Below are positions 47,813-56,454 of a DNA stretch of 64,000 nucleotides, piece by piece. The notes under the pieces are model-generated. The model was not told the DNA's origin. It worked only from the letters and a program-made list of their open reading frames with translations, and searched no databases. Position numbers and translations under genes: made by a program. The DNA comes from Moraxella catarrhalis (lineage in GTDB: Bacteria; Pseudomonadota; Gammaproteobacteria; Pseudomonadales; Moraxellaceae): contig NZ_LXHE01000002.1 of NCBI RefSeq assembly GCF_001656295.1, forward strand, positions 1 through 64,000. Reading direction: 5' to 3'. The first letter of the stretch is position 1, and each line of letters begins with the position of its first letter.

Positions 47813-49909
47813 ATGACGGATTCAGCCACCCATCGCCAATCGTATCGTGCCAAAGTCTTTGATGAGATTTTGACGACGCGTCCTGACACGCCGATCTTGG
47901 ACCGTGTCGCCAGTCCTGATGACCTAAAGACGATGACGCACGCCGAACTGATCCAGCTTGCCGATGAGCTGCGCGCGTATTTACTGTACTCTACAGGCGT
48001 CAGCGGCGGGCATTTTGGCGCCAATCTTGGCGTGATTGAGCTGACCATTGCGCTGCATGCGGTACTGAACACGCCCTATGACAAACTGGTGTGGGACGTA
48101 GGTCATCAAGCCTATGCTCATAAAGTGCTGACAGGTCGCCGTGAGCGCTTGCCAAGCATCCGCTCAAAAGATGGTTTGACTGCTTTTCCTGAGCGAGAAG
48201 AAAGCGAATATGATACTTTTGGCGTGGGGCATTCTTCTACTTCAATCTCAGCTGCCCTTGGCATGAGTCTGGCGGCGCGTCTGCATGGCGAGGATCGCAA
48301 AGTGGCGGCGGTCATCGGCGATGGCGCAATGACGGGTGGCATGGCATTTGAGGCGATGAATGATGCAGTACAACAAAATGCCGATTTGATGGTCGTCCTT
48401 AATGATAATGATATGTCCATTTCAGCAGCGATTGGTGGTTTTTCACGTCATTTGGCGAAGCTTTGGCAACGCGGTCTTGCTATGGATATTGATAAGCATG
48501 GCAATATTTTGATGGTCAAGCGTGCCATCTCTTCTGATGACCGCCGCATCCGCCATTATCTACAGATGGCAAATGGCGCGATCGAAGATGTCTCAAGCCG
48601 TCTACCAAGTAAAATCAGCGAAAAAATCAGTGAGCTGATCCATGGTGTGCCATCGTCACCATTACCTGATAAAATTGCCGAAAAAATTGGCGACAGATTG
48701 TTTGCAGATAATTTATTCAAAGCGATTGGCTTTACTTATCTTGGTCCTTATGATGGTCATGATTTGCCTAAGTTGATTCAAGTGCTAGAGCGTGCCAAAC
48801 AATTAAAAGGTGCTGTACTTATCCATGTGCATACGGTCAAAGGCAAAGGATTTTTACCTGCCGAAGCTGATCCAATCGGCTATCACGCCATTGTAAAATT
48901 GCCCAAAGCAGGCGAAAATAACCCCCCAATATCCAAATCCACCCCAAAAAAATACTCACAAATATTCGGTGATTGGCTACTTCATCAAGCCTGTCGTGAT
49001 GATAAATTGGTCGCCATCACGCCAGCCATGGCAGAAGGCTCGGGCATGGTTGAGTATGCTGCCAAATATCCTGAGCGGTTTTTTGATGTGGCGATTGCTG
49101 AGCAGCACGCAGTAACGCTGGCAGCTGGCATGGCGACTTCTGATCGTGTTAAGCCCGTCGTGGCGATTTATTCTACTTTTTTGCAGCGGGGTTATGATCA
49201 GCTGATTCATGATGTTGCCCTACAAAATCTGGATGTGACTTTTGCCATTGACCGTGCAGGTTTGGTGGGTGAGGATGGTGCAACGCACGCAGGTGTTTTT
49301 GATTTGGCATACTTAAGATGTGTGCCAAATGTGATCATCGCCGCGCCAAGTGATGAGCACGAATGTCATCAGCTTTTGAACACGTGCTATCAGTATCAAG
49401 GTGTAGCAGCAGTACGCTATCCGCGCGGTGCAGGCGTGGGGCGCAAGGTCGATATGACGGACGAACATTACCCAATCGGGCGCGCCAATGTGGTTTGGCA
49501 ATCACCAAACTTTGATACACAAACTACCAAAAAACTGGCGGTATTGTCATTCGGTACTCGCCTAAAAGATGCTCTGACAGCTGCTCAAAGACTCTCCGAT
49601 AGCCAAGCAATCGCTTGTATCGTGGTCGATATGCGCTGGGTTAAGCCCATTGATAGCCAGCTGATTGTACAGCTGCTTGAAGCAGGCGTTGATCACATTG
49701 CAACTGTTGAAGAGCATCAAATCGCAGGCGGTGCAGGCAGTGCGGTCAATGAATTTGTGATTACTACTCAATCGCCAGTTAAGCTTTTAAATATCGGTAT
49801 CAAAGATGCGTTCATTCATCATGCCAGTCACGAAGAGCAGCTGTCGTATTGCCGATTGGATGCTGATGGGATTTATCAGTCTTTGAGTGAGTTAATGAGT
49901 AAACATTAA
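47813..49909 (+). CDS. dxs: 1-Deoxy-D-xylulose-5-phosphate synthase
   Basis: A 698-residue TPP-dependent enzyme that condenses pyruvate and glyceraldehyde 3-phosphate, the first step of the MEP isoprenoid pathway. It also feeds thiamine and pyridoxal synthesis. The TPP motif is GDGAMTGGMAFEAMN (about residues 166-180), preceded by DVGHQAYAHKVLTGR. The transketolase pyrimidine domain contains AEQHAVTLAAGMA and IDRAGLVGEDGATHAGVFD. It is somewhat longer than E. coli Dxs (620 aa); extra residues lie near 230-290. I chose ATG 47813 over a GTG 11 codons upstream. The first half is visibly richer in GCG/CGC codons than the second. Confidence 0.95.
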   Translation: MTDSATHRQSYRAKVFDEILTTRPDTPILDRVASPDDLKTMTHAELIQLADELRAYLLYSTGVSGGHFGANLGVIELTIALHAVLNTPYDKLVWDVGHQAYAHKVLTGRRERLPSIRSKDGLTAFPEREESEYDTFGVGHSSTSISAALGMSLAARLHGEDRKVAAVIGDGAMTGGMAFEAMNDAVQQNADLMVVLNDNDMSISAAIGGFSRHLAKLWQRGLAMDIDKHGNILMVKRAISSDDRRIRHYLQMANGAIEDVSSRLPSKISEKISELIHGVPSSPLPDKIAEKIGDRLFADNLFKAIGFTYLGPYDGHDLPKLIQVLERAKQLKGAVLIHVHTVKGKGFLPAEADPIGYHAIVKLPKAGENNPPISKSTPKKYSQIFGDWLLHQACRDDKLVAITPAMAEGSGMVEYAAKYPERFFDVAIAEQHAVTLAAGMATSDRVKPVVAIYSTFLQRGYDQLIHDVALQNLDVTFAIDRAGLVGEDGATHAGVFDLAYLRCVPNVIIAAPSDEHECHQLLNTCYQYQGVAAVRYPRGAGVGRKVDMTDEHYPIGRANVVWQSPNFDTQTTKKLAVLSFGTRLKDALTAAQRLSDSQAIACIVVDMRWVKPIDSQLIVQLLEAGVDHIATVEEHQIAGGAGSAVNEFVITTQSPVKLLNIGIKDAFIHHASHEEQLSYCRLDADGIYQSLSELMSKH

Positions 49910-49943
49910 ATCCTTGTCAGATTGATACCGTGTTGTGTATTTG

Positions 49944-49983
49944 CCGCCATTGCCATAATTTTCATTGGTTTTTGGCGGTTTTT
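49944..49983 (+). terminator. Probable dxs terminator
   Basis: ccgcca (49944-49949) pairs with tggcgg (49973-49978) across a long loop and is followed by a T-run, about 35 bp after the dxs stop. Confidence 0.6.
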
Positions 49984-50061
49984 CACGTATAATAAAAATT
50001 TTTTGCGTGATGAGCGCAAATTAACTCTTTAAGCAGTTTAATTCAATAAAGCAGGTGTAGT

Positions 50062-50895
50062 ATGGAACCGATGGTTGTCATGGCGGCAAACGCAGCCAAA
50101 AAAGTGGGTCATGAAATTTTGCGAGCACATCAAAATCGCCATCGCCTTGATTTGGCGGTAGAATCCAAGGGGCTTGATGGCTTGGTTACCCAAATTGATC
50201 GTTATGCTGAAGAGCTGACGATTGCTACACTCAAAGAAAGCTATCCCAGTCATTCGTATTTGGGTGAAGAATTTGGCTTACAAGAGGGTAAGGGTCATGA
50301 TGCTGATTGGTGTTGGGTAATTGATCCACTAGATGGCACCCAAAACTTTGTCCATGGCGTCCCACATTTTTGTGTGTCTATCGCTGTCCAAAAAAATGGC
50401 GTCACTGAGCATGGCGTGATTTATGATCCTGTTCGTGATGAGATGTTTTCGGCAAGCCGCGGTCGTGGTGCAGTGATGAATCAGCGCCGCTTGCAGGTCA
50501 GTGAGCGCAAGACCATTGAAGGCGGACTGTTTACCACAGGTCATCCTTACGAGCGTATGATGGGCGAAGAGCGCGTCAGCTTTGCGCGTCAGCATTTCGC
50601 CAGTTTGCAAGCCATCTGCGAAAATGGTGGTCAAGTACGCCGCTTTGGTTCTGCTGCCTTGGATTTGTGCTATGTTGCAGCAGGTCGCTATGATGGTTAT
50701 TTTGAGATGTCGCTGAAGCCTTGGGATGTGGCGGCAGGCGAGCTAATTGTCACCGAAGCGCGTGGTGTGGTGGTTGATCATAAAGGCGCGCCAAATGCGA
50801 TGACGACTGGTTCTGTGTTTGCTTGTAATGTCAAATTATTAAAGCCGCTGATGCAATTGGTCGTACCACGCTGGGAAAATGCTTTGGTGGGTTAA
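50062..50895 (+). CDS. suhB: Inositol-1-monophosphatase family protein (SuhB)
   Basis: A 277-residue Mg-dependent phosphatase. Motif A is the metal site: YLGEEFG (about residues 71-77) and WVIDPLDGTQNFVHGVPHFC (about 89-108). Motif B is KPWDVAAGELIVTEARG (about 219-235). The sequence and length match SuhB, which in E. coli hydrolyses inositol monophosphate in vitro and also takes part in rRNA antitermination. Which role matters here cannot be read from sequence. It has its own terminator and is monocistronic. Confidence 0.93.
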   Translation: MEPMVVMAANAAKKVGHEILRAHQNRHRLDLAVESKGLDGLVTQIDRYAEELTIATLKESYPSHSYLGEEFGLQEGKGHDADWCWVIDPLDGTQNFVHGVPHFCVSIAVQKNGVTEHGVIYDPVRDEMFSASRGRGAVMNQRRLQVSERKTIEGGLFTTGHPYERMMGEERVSFARQHFASLQAICENGGQVRRFGSAALDLCYVAAGRYDGYFEMSLKPWDVAAGELIVTEARGVVVDHKGAPNAMTTGSVFACNVKLLKPLMQLVVPRWENALVG

Positions 50896-50915
50896 TGCTT
50901 TTGCAATTTTTGATG

Positions 50916-50944
50916 ATAACGCTCAATTTGAGCGTTATTTTTAT
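50916..50944 (+). terminator. suhB terminator
   Basis: ataacgctcaa/tttgagcgttat stem with almost no extra loop, followed by a T-run, about 20 bp after the stop. Confidence 0.85.
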
Positions 50945-51064
50945 GGATGATCCATAAAAAGCTTTGTTTTTTAACATATTTATCCAAAGCCATCAAATAT
51001 GACAAGATATGTCAAAAATGAAACAAGTGTTTACACTTTATCGGGGTAAATTGGCAATAATTGG

Positions 51065-51094
51065 TTGTATACATCTGTAAACATAGACTATACT
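51065..51094 (+). promoter_or_regulatory. Promoter of the 46-codon gene
   Basis: -35 TTGTAT (51065-51070), an 18-nt spacer, and -10 TATACT (51089-51094), placing the start near 51101, about 65 nt before the ATG. gtttaca near 51030 and tgtaaac near 51076 form a spaced inverted repeat that could be an operator. Confidence 0.6.
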
Positions 51095-51165
51095 AATCTC
51101 AACAAATCAATCAAACACCAAAGCAAATTTATAACAGCTGCTGGTGATAGACATAGGATATGACA

Positions 51166-51306
51166 ATGAATCAGCCAAAATGCCAAAACATTGAAATGAA
51201 TATTTTATCCAAAGGCACCGAAAAACCAATCACCACCGAGATGATCACCGCCGTCCTAAAAAAACTTGCCAAGGGTCGTCGTGAATCATTGGCACTAACC
51301 GCTTAA
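51166..51306 (+). CDS. Small basic protein of unknown function (46 aa)
   Basis: A short frame, MNQPKCQNIEMNILSKGTEK ... KKLAKGRRESLALTA, with a polar N-terminal half and a probable basic amphipathic helix (TEMITAVLKKLAKGRRESLA). The start has agga 7 nt upstream. A promoter lies about 70 bp upstream and a Rho-independent terminator about 75 bp downstream, so this is a self-contained unit. It has no signal peptide and no membrane segment. I do not recognise the family. It could be a regulator, a ribosome- or RNA-binding peptide, or part of a dual-function RNA. Confidence 0.6.
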   Translation: MNQPKCQNIEMNILSKGTEKPITTEMITAVLKKLAKGRRESLALTA

Positions 51307-51378
51307 ATGCATAACTAAAAATACATAACTAAATTATTTAATCGTTTCTCCAAAACTTGTTGGTTTTCAAGCAAACTT

Positions 51379-51408
51379 ACCGCCTTTAATGGCGGTTTGT
51401 TTGTTTTG
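51379..51408 (+). terminator. Terminator of the 46-codon gene
   Basis: accgcc/ggcggt stem with loop tttaat, followed by ttgtttgtttt. The region from here to the tRNA gene at 51557 holds nothing else that I can support. Confidence 0.8.
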
Positions 51409-51556
51409 GCTCAAAGCTCGCTCAGTTTAATACGATTAAAAGTTCTAGACATGACTGATTTATCAGGACTAATAGGATATGAGTAGTGGTGGTTATGGAG
51501 TCTTAAATAAAAAAAGGGCTTGCACACTGGCAAACCCTTGATTATTAAGGTAAAAA

Positions 51557-51633
51557 TGGTAGGCCCAGCAGGACTTGAACCTGCGACCAAAGGATTATGA
51601 GTCCTCTGCTCTAACCAACTGAGCTATAGGCCC
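51557..51633 (-). tRNA. tRNA with CAT anticodon, probably tRNA-Ile2 (k2C-AU)
   Basis: A 77-nt cloverleaf on the minus strand with encoded CCA and anticodon loop ctcataa (CAT). The acceptor begins GGGCCTA, so C4-G69 and C5-G68 are present. These are positive determinants for TilS, which modifies C34 to lysidine. Elongator tRNA-Met of E. coli lacks them. I therefore favour the minor isoleucine tRNA that reads AUA over elongator tRNA-Met. Confidence 0.9.
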
Positions 51634-51684
51634 AAATTTAGATAATAAAAAAACCAATGATGACTGTCACTGGCTTTTTAAATT

Positions 51685-51769
51685 TGGTGGGGACGGAGAG
51701 ACTCGAACTCTCACACCTCGCGGCGCTGGAACCTAAATCCAGTGCGTCTACCAATTCCGCCACGTCCCC
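51685..51769 (-). tRNA. tRNA-Leu (TAG)
   Basis: An 85-nt class II tRNA on the minus strand with a long variable arm and encoded CCA. The acceptor ggggacg pairs with cgtcccc. The anticodon TAG reads CUN codons. It lies 51 bp upstream of the CAT tRNA on the same strand, so the two are probably cotranscribed. Confidence 0.95.
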
Positions 51770-51922
51770 AAGTTGTTTTTCAAGCGATCTACGCATGACT
51801 GCGCGTTCTTGATGTTGGGTATTATATAGATTTTTAAACTTTTGGCAAGCTTTTTTTTGATAAAATGATAACAATTTCATAAAAATTTTATAAAGTTTTG
51901 ATTTTATTGATAATTTTTGGAA

Positions 51923-53017
51923 TTATTTCACCTGTTTGTCAAATTCTATGGTGGAATCTGGAAGATTTTCACGGATTTTTTGGGAAAATTCTGCTGACGA
52001 TATGGGGTTGTGATGATTGTATTGTTCAACTTTTGGATTGATGAACGCCAAAGTTTTAAGTTCATCAAAACTCAAATCCGAATCAATTATACCAATTTCG
52101 TATAAATATTCAGGCAAACGGCCCGATAATAAGATGCGATAGTCATTGGGTATGGCGCGTATCGGATTGAGTAAATCAAATATTGCTGTTGTGCAGTTAT
52201 CTAATAGTGTATTGTACCAAGAAGGGTGCGCGGCAAGAGTTTCAGCGGCATATAAATAAGCCAAAAATAGCTTACGGATTTCGCTGCGCGGCAATGACAG
52301 TGGATAAAGATAAACGCGCTCACCGCGGGCATTACTGCGAGTGTAGATGATGTCTTTTTCATCAGCGGCGATGATGGTCATCTCATATTGACGAAAAAAC
52401 CCACCAATGGATGAAAAACTTTCGCCAATTTCTTTGCGTATTTCAAAAGAAACGGCTATCTGCTGACCATCATCAAAGCCAAATGAAAGCAAAGTATGTC
52501 CAATATTGTCGTTATCCCAAATTGAGACGATCAAATCCAGCGACTTAATTTGGGATAAATCATAACTGCGCACTTCCCATCTAGGCACATAGTCAGTTTT
52601 GCTGATCCATTCAAAATTTCTGACATTTTTGACAGTGACTTGATCGCCGATTTGATGAAATTGGATCTGTGCTTTAACTTCATCTTGCCAAGGTCGATCA
52701 TTGCTTGGCTTTTGAGTATATAGCCAAAAGGTTATGATGCTAAGTGCAGCCGTCAATAGAAGCGTCTGAGTAGTCGCTGAGCGTCGAAAAGTGTATAGAT
52801 AAATGATGGGTAATGCCAATATGACAGGATAGGTTGCCAGACCAAATGGTCTGTGTACGGACAACGCTAATACCGCCCAAACTGTCCATAGCCCAAATGC
52901 CAAGTGCCGTAAAAAAGATGCCAAATAAGCTGAATATACTGAGCTGGGCTTTGTGAATGGATTAAGGCGCTGTAATTTTTGTCGAAACTGATCGGACTTA
53001 AGTGGTATCATGGTCAT
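51923..53017 (-). CDS. DUF4105 domain membrane protein
   Basis: A 364-residue protein. The N-terminal third has several hydrophobic segments (HLAFGLWTVWAVLALSV, LATYPVILALPIIYLYTF, TQTLLLTAALSIITFWLYT), and a large domain follows. That domain contains LNTLLDNCTTAIF-type sequence (YNTLLDNCTTAIFDLLNPIR, about residues 265-284), and AIPNDYRILLSGRLPEYLYE, both typical of DUF4105. The conserved Asn-Cys suggests an NlpC/P60-like cysteine hydrolase fold, but no activity is established. A second ATG two codons on is possible. Confidence 0.82.
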   Translation of the reverse strand: MTMIPLKSDQFRQKLQRLNPFTKPSSVYSAYLASFLRHLAFGLWTVWAVLALSVHRPFGLATYPVILALPIIYLYTFRRSATTQTLLLTAALSIITFWLYTQKPSNDRPWQDEVKAQIQFHQIGDQVTVKNVRNFEWISKTDYVPRWEVRSYDLSQIKSLDLIVSIWDNDNIGHTLLSFGFDDGQQIAVSFEIRKEIGESFSSIGGFFRQYEMTIIAADEKDIIYTRSNARGERVYLYPLSLPRSEIRKLFLAYLYAAETLAAHPSWYNTLLDNCTTAIFDLLNPIRAIPNDYRILLSGRLPEYLYEIGIIDSDLSFDELKTLAFINPKVEQYNHHNPISSAEFSQKIRENLPDSTIEFDKQVK

Positions 53018-53098
53018 TGATCAAATAATTTTTAATCATCATAGCATATATGATAAACTGATTGATAAGAATTATTTGGATAATTAAAGGCGTTAACA

Positions 53099-53422
53099 AT
53101 GATTACTGAGCTTAAAATCACTGAATTTACACCAACCAAAGATAAGGTTATTTGGGATGTGCGTGATGCCGAGCAGTACCAAGAAGGGCATATTGAACAT
53201 GCGGTCAATCATCCGCTTAGCACAATTGATAAAACGCTTTTAGATGCCACAAAAGGCGATATTTATGTCTTATGTGGCGGCGGTACTAAGGCACAAAAAG
53301 CAGCAAAGCTCATCAATGAGCTGGATAATGACCGTCGTATCATTCATTTAACTGGTGGTACCCGAGGGGCAATCGCCAGTGGCATGGTGATTATTTCTGA
53401 GCAACCGTTAGAAAGAAATTAA
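53099..53422 (+). CDS. Rhodanese-like single-domain protein
   Basis: A 107-residue cytosolic protein with one rhodanese fold: VIWDVRDAEQYQEGHIEHAV (about residues 18-37) and the active-site loop YVLCGGGTKAQKAAKLINEL (about 56-75), with the catalytic Cys present. The loop CGGGTKA lacks the usual Arg that helps bind the persulfide in CxxGxR. Rhodaneses carry sulfur as a persulfide; the partner here is unknown. It is divergent from the DUF4105 gene and 137 bp before the tRNA cluster. Confidence 0.86.
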   Translation: MITELKITEFTPTKDKVIWDVRDAEQYQEGHIEHAVNHPLSTIDKTLLDATKGDIYVLCGGGTKAQKAAKLINELDNDRRIIHLTGGTRGAIASGMVIISEQPLERN

Positions 53423-53482
53423 TATTTTTTATATTAAAATCAATAAGTTATAGATTTTATGGTTTATTTTATAAATTAGTGG

Positions 53483-53511
53483 TTGACAGCTTGGAGCCTT
53501 AGTTGTATTAT
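53483..53511 (+). promoter_or_regulatory. Promoter of the tRNA-Pro/Arg/His cluster
   Basis: A perfect -35 TTGACA (53483-53488), a 17-nt spacer and -10 TATTAT (53506-53511), 49 bp before tRNA-Pro. The gc-rich bases after -10 may be a stringent discriminator. Confidence 0.85.
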
Positions 53512-53559
53512 ACGCACCACAACGACGAGCTGATAATAAGAAGCTTGAAGTGATAAAAT

Positions 53560-53636
53560 CGGAGTGTAGCGCAGCTTGGTAGCGCATCTGCTTTGGGAGC
53601 AGAGGGTCGGGGGTTCGAATCCCTCCACTCCGACCA
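53560..53636 (+). tRNA. tRNA-Pro (TGG)
   Basis: A 77-nt cloverleaf with encoded CCA. The acceptor cggagtg pairs with cactccg. The anticodon loop tttggga gives TGG. Confidence 0.96.
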
Positions 53637-53639
53637 TTT

Positions 53640-53661
53640 AAAGCCTAACAGGCTTTTTTGT
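53640..53661 (+). terminator. Terminator-like hairpin inside the tRNA cluster
   Basis: aaagcct/aggcttt stem with a 3-nt loop and a following T-run, directly after tRNA-Pro. It may attenuate transcription into the next two tRNA genes. Confidence 0.65.
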
Positions 53662-53690
53662 TGGCACTGTCAACACATTAAGACACTCGA

Positions 53691-53767
53691 GCGCCTGTAG
53701 CTCAGTTGGATAGAGCATCTGCCTTCTAAGCAGGTGGTCGCAGGTTCGAATCCTGCCAGGCGCGCCA
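53691..53767 (+). tRNA. tRNA-Arg (TCT)
   Basis: A 77-nt cloverleaf with encoded CCA. The acceptor gcgcctg pairs with caggcgc. The anticodon loop cttctaa gives TCT, which reads AGA/AGG. Confidence 0.96.
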
Positions 53768-53784
53768 TATGCCTGCATTACTAT

Positions 53785-53861
53785 GGCGGCTATAGCTCAG
53801 TTGGTAGAGCCCCGGGTTGTGATCTCGGTTGTCGTGGGTTCGAGCCCCATTAGTCGCCCCA
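53785..53861 (+). tRNA. tRNA-His (GTG)
   Basis: A 77-nt tRNA with the extra 5' G(-1) opposite C73 that marks tRNA-His. The anticodon loop ttgtgat gives GTG. CCA is encoded (cccca end). It is the last tRNA of the cluster. Confidence 0.96.
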
Positions 53862-53867
53862 TATTTC

Positions 53868-53905
53868 AAAATCCCATCAATAATTTATTGATGGGATTTT
53901 TTGTT
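53868..53905 (+). terminator. Terminator of the tRNA cluster
   Basis: aaaatcccatcaataa pairs with ttgatgggatttt across a short loop, followed by a T-run. Confidence 0.9.
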
Positions 53906-54039
53906 TGTTGCCATAGTTGAAATTATAAGGTGAATGATTGTCATAAAAAGGTCTTTACTGTACAATATTTGGCGTATTTCATGATGATGAACCAATCAAA
54001 GCATGAATAATGCTGAATTTTAGATGTTATGGGGGTAAT

Positions 54040-54822
54040 ATGTTGGATCAATTGATTATTGGTAGCAGAAGTTTTAATTCGCGTTTGTTGGTTGGTACAG
54101 GCAAGTACAAAGACCTAAATGAAACCAAAGACGCCATCCATGCCAGTGGTGCCAATATTGTTACGGTTGCCATCCGCCGAACCAACATCGGTCAAAATAA
54201 AGATGAGCCGAATCTTTTGGATGTAATCTCACCGAATAAATACACTATTTTACCAAATACTGCAGGGTGCTTTGATGCCGATAGTGCGGTGCGTACTTGC
54301 ATGTTGGCACGAGAGCTGCTTGATGGCCATAATTTGGTTAAGCTTGAAGTGCTTGGTGATGAAAAAAACCTTTACCCAAATGTCACCGAAACACTAAAAG
54401 CAGCAAAGGTGTTGATTGATGATGGTTTTGAGGTCATGGTCTATACTTCAGATGACCCAATTGTTGCCAAAGAGCTTGAAAGCATGGGCTGTGTGGCAAT
54501 TATGCCATTGGGTAGCTTGATTGGCTCAGGGCTTGGGATTTTAAACCGCCATACTCTAAGCTTGATTATTGAGCAGACCCAAGTGCCTGTACTGGTCGAT
54601 GCAGGCGTAGGCACAGCATCAGATGCAGCAATAGCGATGGAGCTTGGTTGTGATGGTGTTTTAATGAATACTGCCATCGCCCATGCCAAAAATCCAGTGA
54701 TGATGGCTTCGGCGATGAATCATGCAGTTGTCGCAGGTCGAGAAGCGTTTTTGGCAGGGCGTATGCCTGCACGCCATATGGCACAAGCAAGCTCACCGCA
54801 GACAGGGTACTTTTTTAAATAG
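54040..54822 (+). CDS. thiG: Thiazole synthase
   Basis: A 260-residue TIM-barrel enzyme that forms the thiazole phosphate of thiamine from deoxyxylulose 5-phosphate, dehydroglycine and ThiS-thiocarboxylate. Motifs are [19 protein letters not shown] (about residues 14-32), the catalytic Lys region [20 protein letters not shown] (about 94-113), and phosphate loops [15 protein letters not shown] and [23 protein letters not shown] 54040 is preceded by a G-rich Shine-Dalgarno (gggggt); an in-frame ATG at 54010 would add 10 residues. No other thiamine gene is adjacent and no TPP riboswitch is visible upstream. Confidence 0.94.
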   Translation: MLDQLIIGSRSFNSRLLVGTGKYKDLNETKDAIHASGANIVTVAIRRTNIGQNKDEPNLLDVISPNKYTILPNTAGCFDADSAVRTCMLARELLDGHNLVKLEVLGDEKNLYPNVTETLKAAKVLIDDGFEVMVYTSDDPIVAKELESMGCVAIMPLGSLIGSGLGILNRHTLSLIIEQTQVPVLVDAGVGTASDAAIAMELGCDGVLMNTAIAHAKNPVMMASAMNHAVVAGREAFLAGRMPARHMAQASSPQTGYFFK

Positions 54823-54910
54823 CCAGATGGTATCTCAAATTGAGTGGTTGTCGCTTGATTTGGGAAATACTTAATGGTATCAAAAATAAAATTTGAGGAC
54901 TTATTGTTAA

Positions 54911-54942
54911 CCCAAAATTTTGTTATCATAGAAAATTTTGGG
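54911..54942. repeat. Perfect 11-bp inverted repeat before the wax ester synthase gene
   Basis: cccaaaatttt (54911-54921) and aaaattttggg (54932-54942) are exact reverse complements across a 10-nt loop, 28 bp before the next start codon. It could be the thiG terminator, although no T-run follows, or an operator. Confidence 0.6.
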
Positions 54943-54969
54943 TGATTTTAGGTTAAGGGAACTTGGATT

Positions 54970-56355
54970 ATGCGTGCGCTGAGCATTGTGGATTCACTAT
55001 TTTTATGGCTAGAAAATACCAAACAACCCATGCATGTGGCTGGCATTTGTGTATTTGAGTTACCCAACGATCAAGATGAGGTGAGCTTTATCAATGAGCT
55101 TGCCAACCAAATTGACTCTGATGCTATTCCTAATTTCCCATTTAATCAAGTGCTTTACCATAAATTTGCTTGGAAAACCATTCGCAAATTTTATATAGAC
55201 CGCCATTGTTATCGGCACAGTTTACAGACTGGCAAGATGTCAGAGGCACTCGCTCAAATCTCAAGACTGCATGAGCGTCAATTAGATCGCAACAGACCAT
55301 TATGGGAGCTGCATTTATTTGATAATCTTGAGCCAGAAACGCAAAGCGGCACTCGGCGATTTTTATTGTACCTAAAAGCTCATCATGCCATGATAGATGG
55401 TGTTGCTGCGATGCGTTTATTTCAGCGTTCACTGTCGCACTCACCTGATGAAAAGCTGTCCAAACCAATTTGGCTTCGTAATATTCGCCGCAAAGACGCA
55501 AGCTTTGTGATGGATAAAAAGCCAATCGTTGAGCATTTTAAAGACCAAATTGCGGGTCTAAAGCCAGTCTATCAAGAGCTTAAATCTGATTATCAGCTTA
55601 GCCAGTCCATCGCATCCCAAACATCAAAAACGCAGTTTATCAGCAGTTTACAAGCCCCTCCGTCAATACTTAATCAACGCATTGGTACCAGTCGGCATAT
55701 CTGTGCTCTGACCTTAAAAAAAGCACGGTTTGTCCAAGTTGCAAAACGGCTCAATGTCAGTACCAATGATATGATTTTGGCAGTTTGTTCCACTGCCATC
55801 AGAAACTACCTGCTGTCTCAAAACGCTTTGCCGGATATGCCATTGATTGCTTTTGTGCCGATTTCTTTACGAAAAAATGATACTGCGTTGGGCAATCAAA
55901 TCTCATTTATTCCAACCAATTTGGGTACAAATAACCCTGATGCCATCGCACGCCTTAGGTTAATTCATGACAGTGTGCAAGCAGGCAAGATGCGTGCTGG
56001 GCGTATGACACAAGCTGAATTCATCAATTATACGGCAGTGCATTATGCTTGGGCGGGGATAAATTTGGCAATGCGTCTTTATCCAGCTAAGCAGGCATTC
56101 AACCTGATTATCTCCAATATCCCCGGTGATAGTACGCCTTTGTATTTAAATGGGGCGAAGCTGACAGCCATGTATCCTGCTTCGGTTTTATTTGATGGTC
56201 AAGCACTCAATATCAGCTTTACCAATTATCAAGATTGTATTGATTTTGGGATCACCGCTTGCCAAGCGGCACTGCCAAACATCCAATCATTACCATCATT
56301 GCTTGAAAAAGCGCTTGATGAATATGAAAGCCTCTGTGATGACAAGAATAGCTAA
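54970..56355 (+). CDS. Wax ester synthase/diacylglycerol acyltransferase (WS/DGAT) family protein
   Basis: A 461-residue acyltransferase that would esterify fatty alcohols or diacylglycerol with acyl-CoA. The catalytic motif HHAMIDG (HHxxxDG) is at residues 138-144. Other family segments are the N-terminal MHVAGICVFELP, RNRPLWELHLFDNLEP-type sequence before the motif, a central VSTNDMILAVCSTAIRNYL, and the C-terminal NLIISNIPGDSTPLYLNGAK. Length is the usual ~460 aa. The family is well known from Acinetobacter storage-lipid synthesis. No fatty acyl-CoA reductase is in the window. Confidence 0.92.
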   Translation: MRALSIVDSLFLWLENTKQPMHVAGICVFELPNDQDEVSFINELANQIDSDAIPNFPFNQVLYHKFAWKTIRKFYIDRHCYRHSLQTGKMSEALAQISRLHERQLDRNRPLWELHLFDNLEPETQSGTRRFLLYLKAHHAMIDGVAAMRLFQRSLSHSPDEKLSKPIWLRNIRRKDASFVMDKKPIVEHFKDQIAGLKPVYQELKSDYQLSQSIASQTSKTQFISSLQAPPSILNQRIGTSRHICALTLKKARFVQVAKRLNVSTNDMILAVCSTAIRNYLLSQNALPDMPLIAFVPISLRKNDTALGNQISFIPTNLGTNNPDAIARLRLIHDSVQAGKMRAGRMTQAEFINYTAVHYAWAGINLAMRLYPAKQAFNLIISNIPGDSTPLYLNGAKLTAMYPASVLFDGQALNISFTNYQDCIDFGITACQAALPNIQSLPSLLEKALDEYESLCDDKNS

Positions 56356-56406
56356 CATTCAGTTGCTGAGAGATGATATCTATTAAACTTATTTGATTTT
56401 TTGAAA

Positions 56407-56443
56407 AAAAATCCGCTGAATGCCTAACATTCAGCGGATTTTA
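56407..56443. terminator. Bidirectional terminator between the WS/DGAT gene and metG
   Basis: A perfect 15-bp stem, aaaatccgctgaatg/cattcagcggatttt, with a 5-nt loop. On the minus strand it is followed by an eight-base T-run, so it suits metG best. Confidence 0.92.
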
Positions 56444-56454
56444 TGATTGTGCGT

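Noticed and set aside
53905-54040. TPP riboswitch upstream of thiG
   Set aside because: No ctgaga or other thi-box element is visible in the leader.
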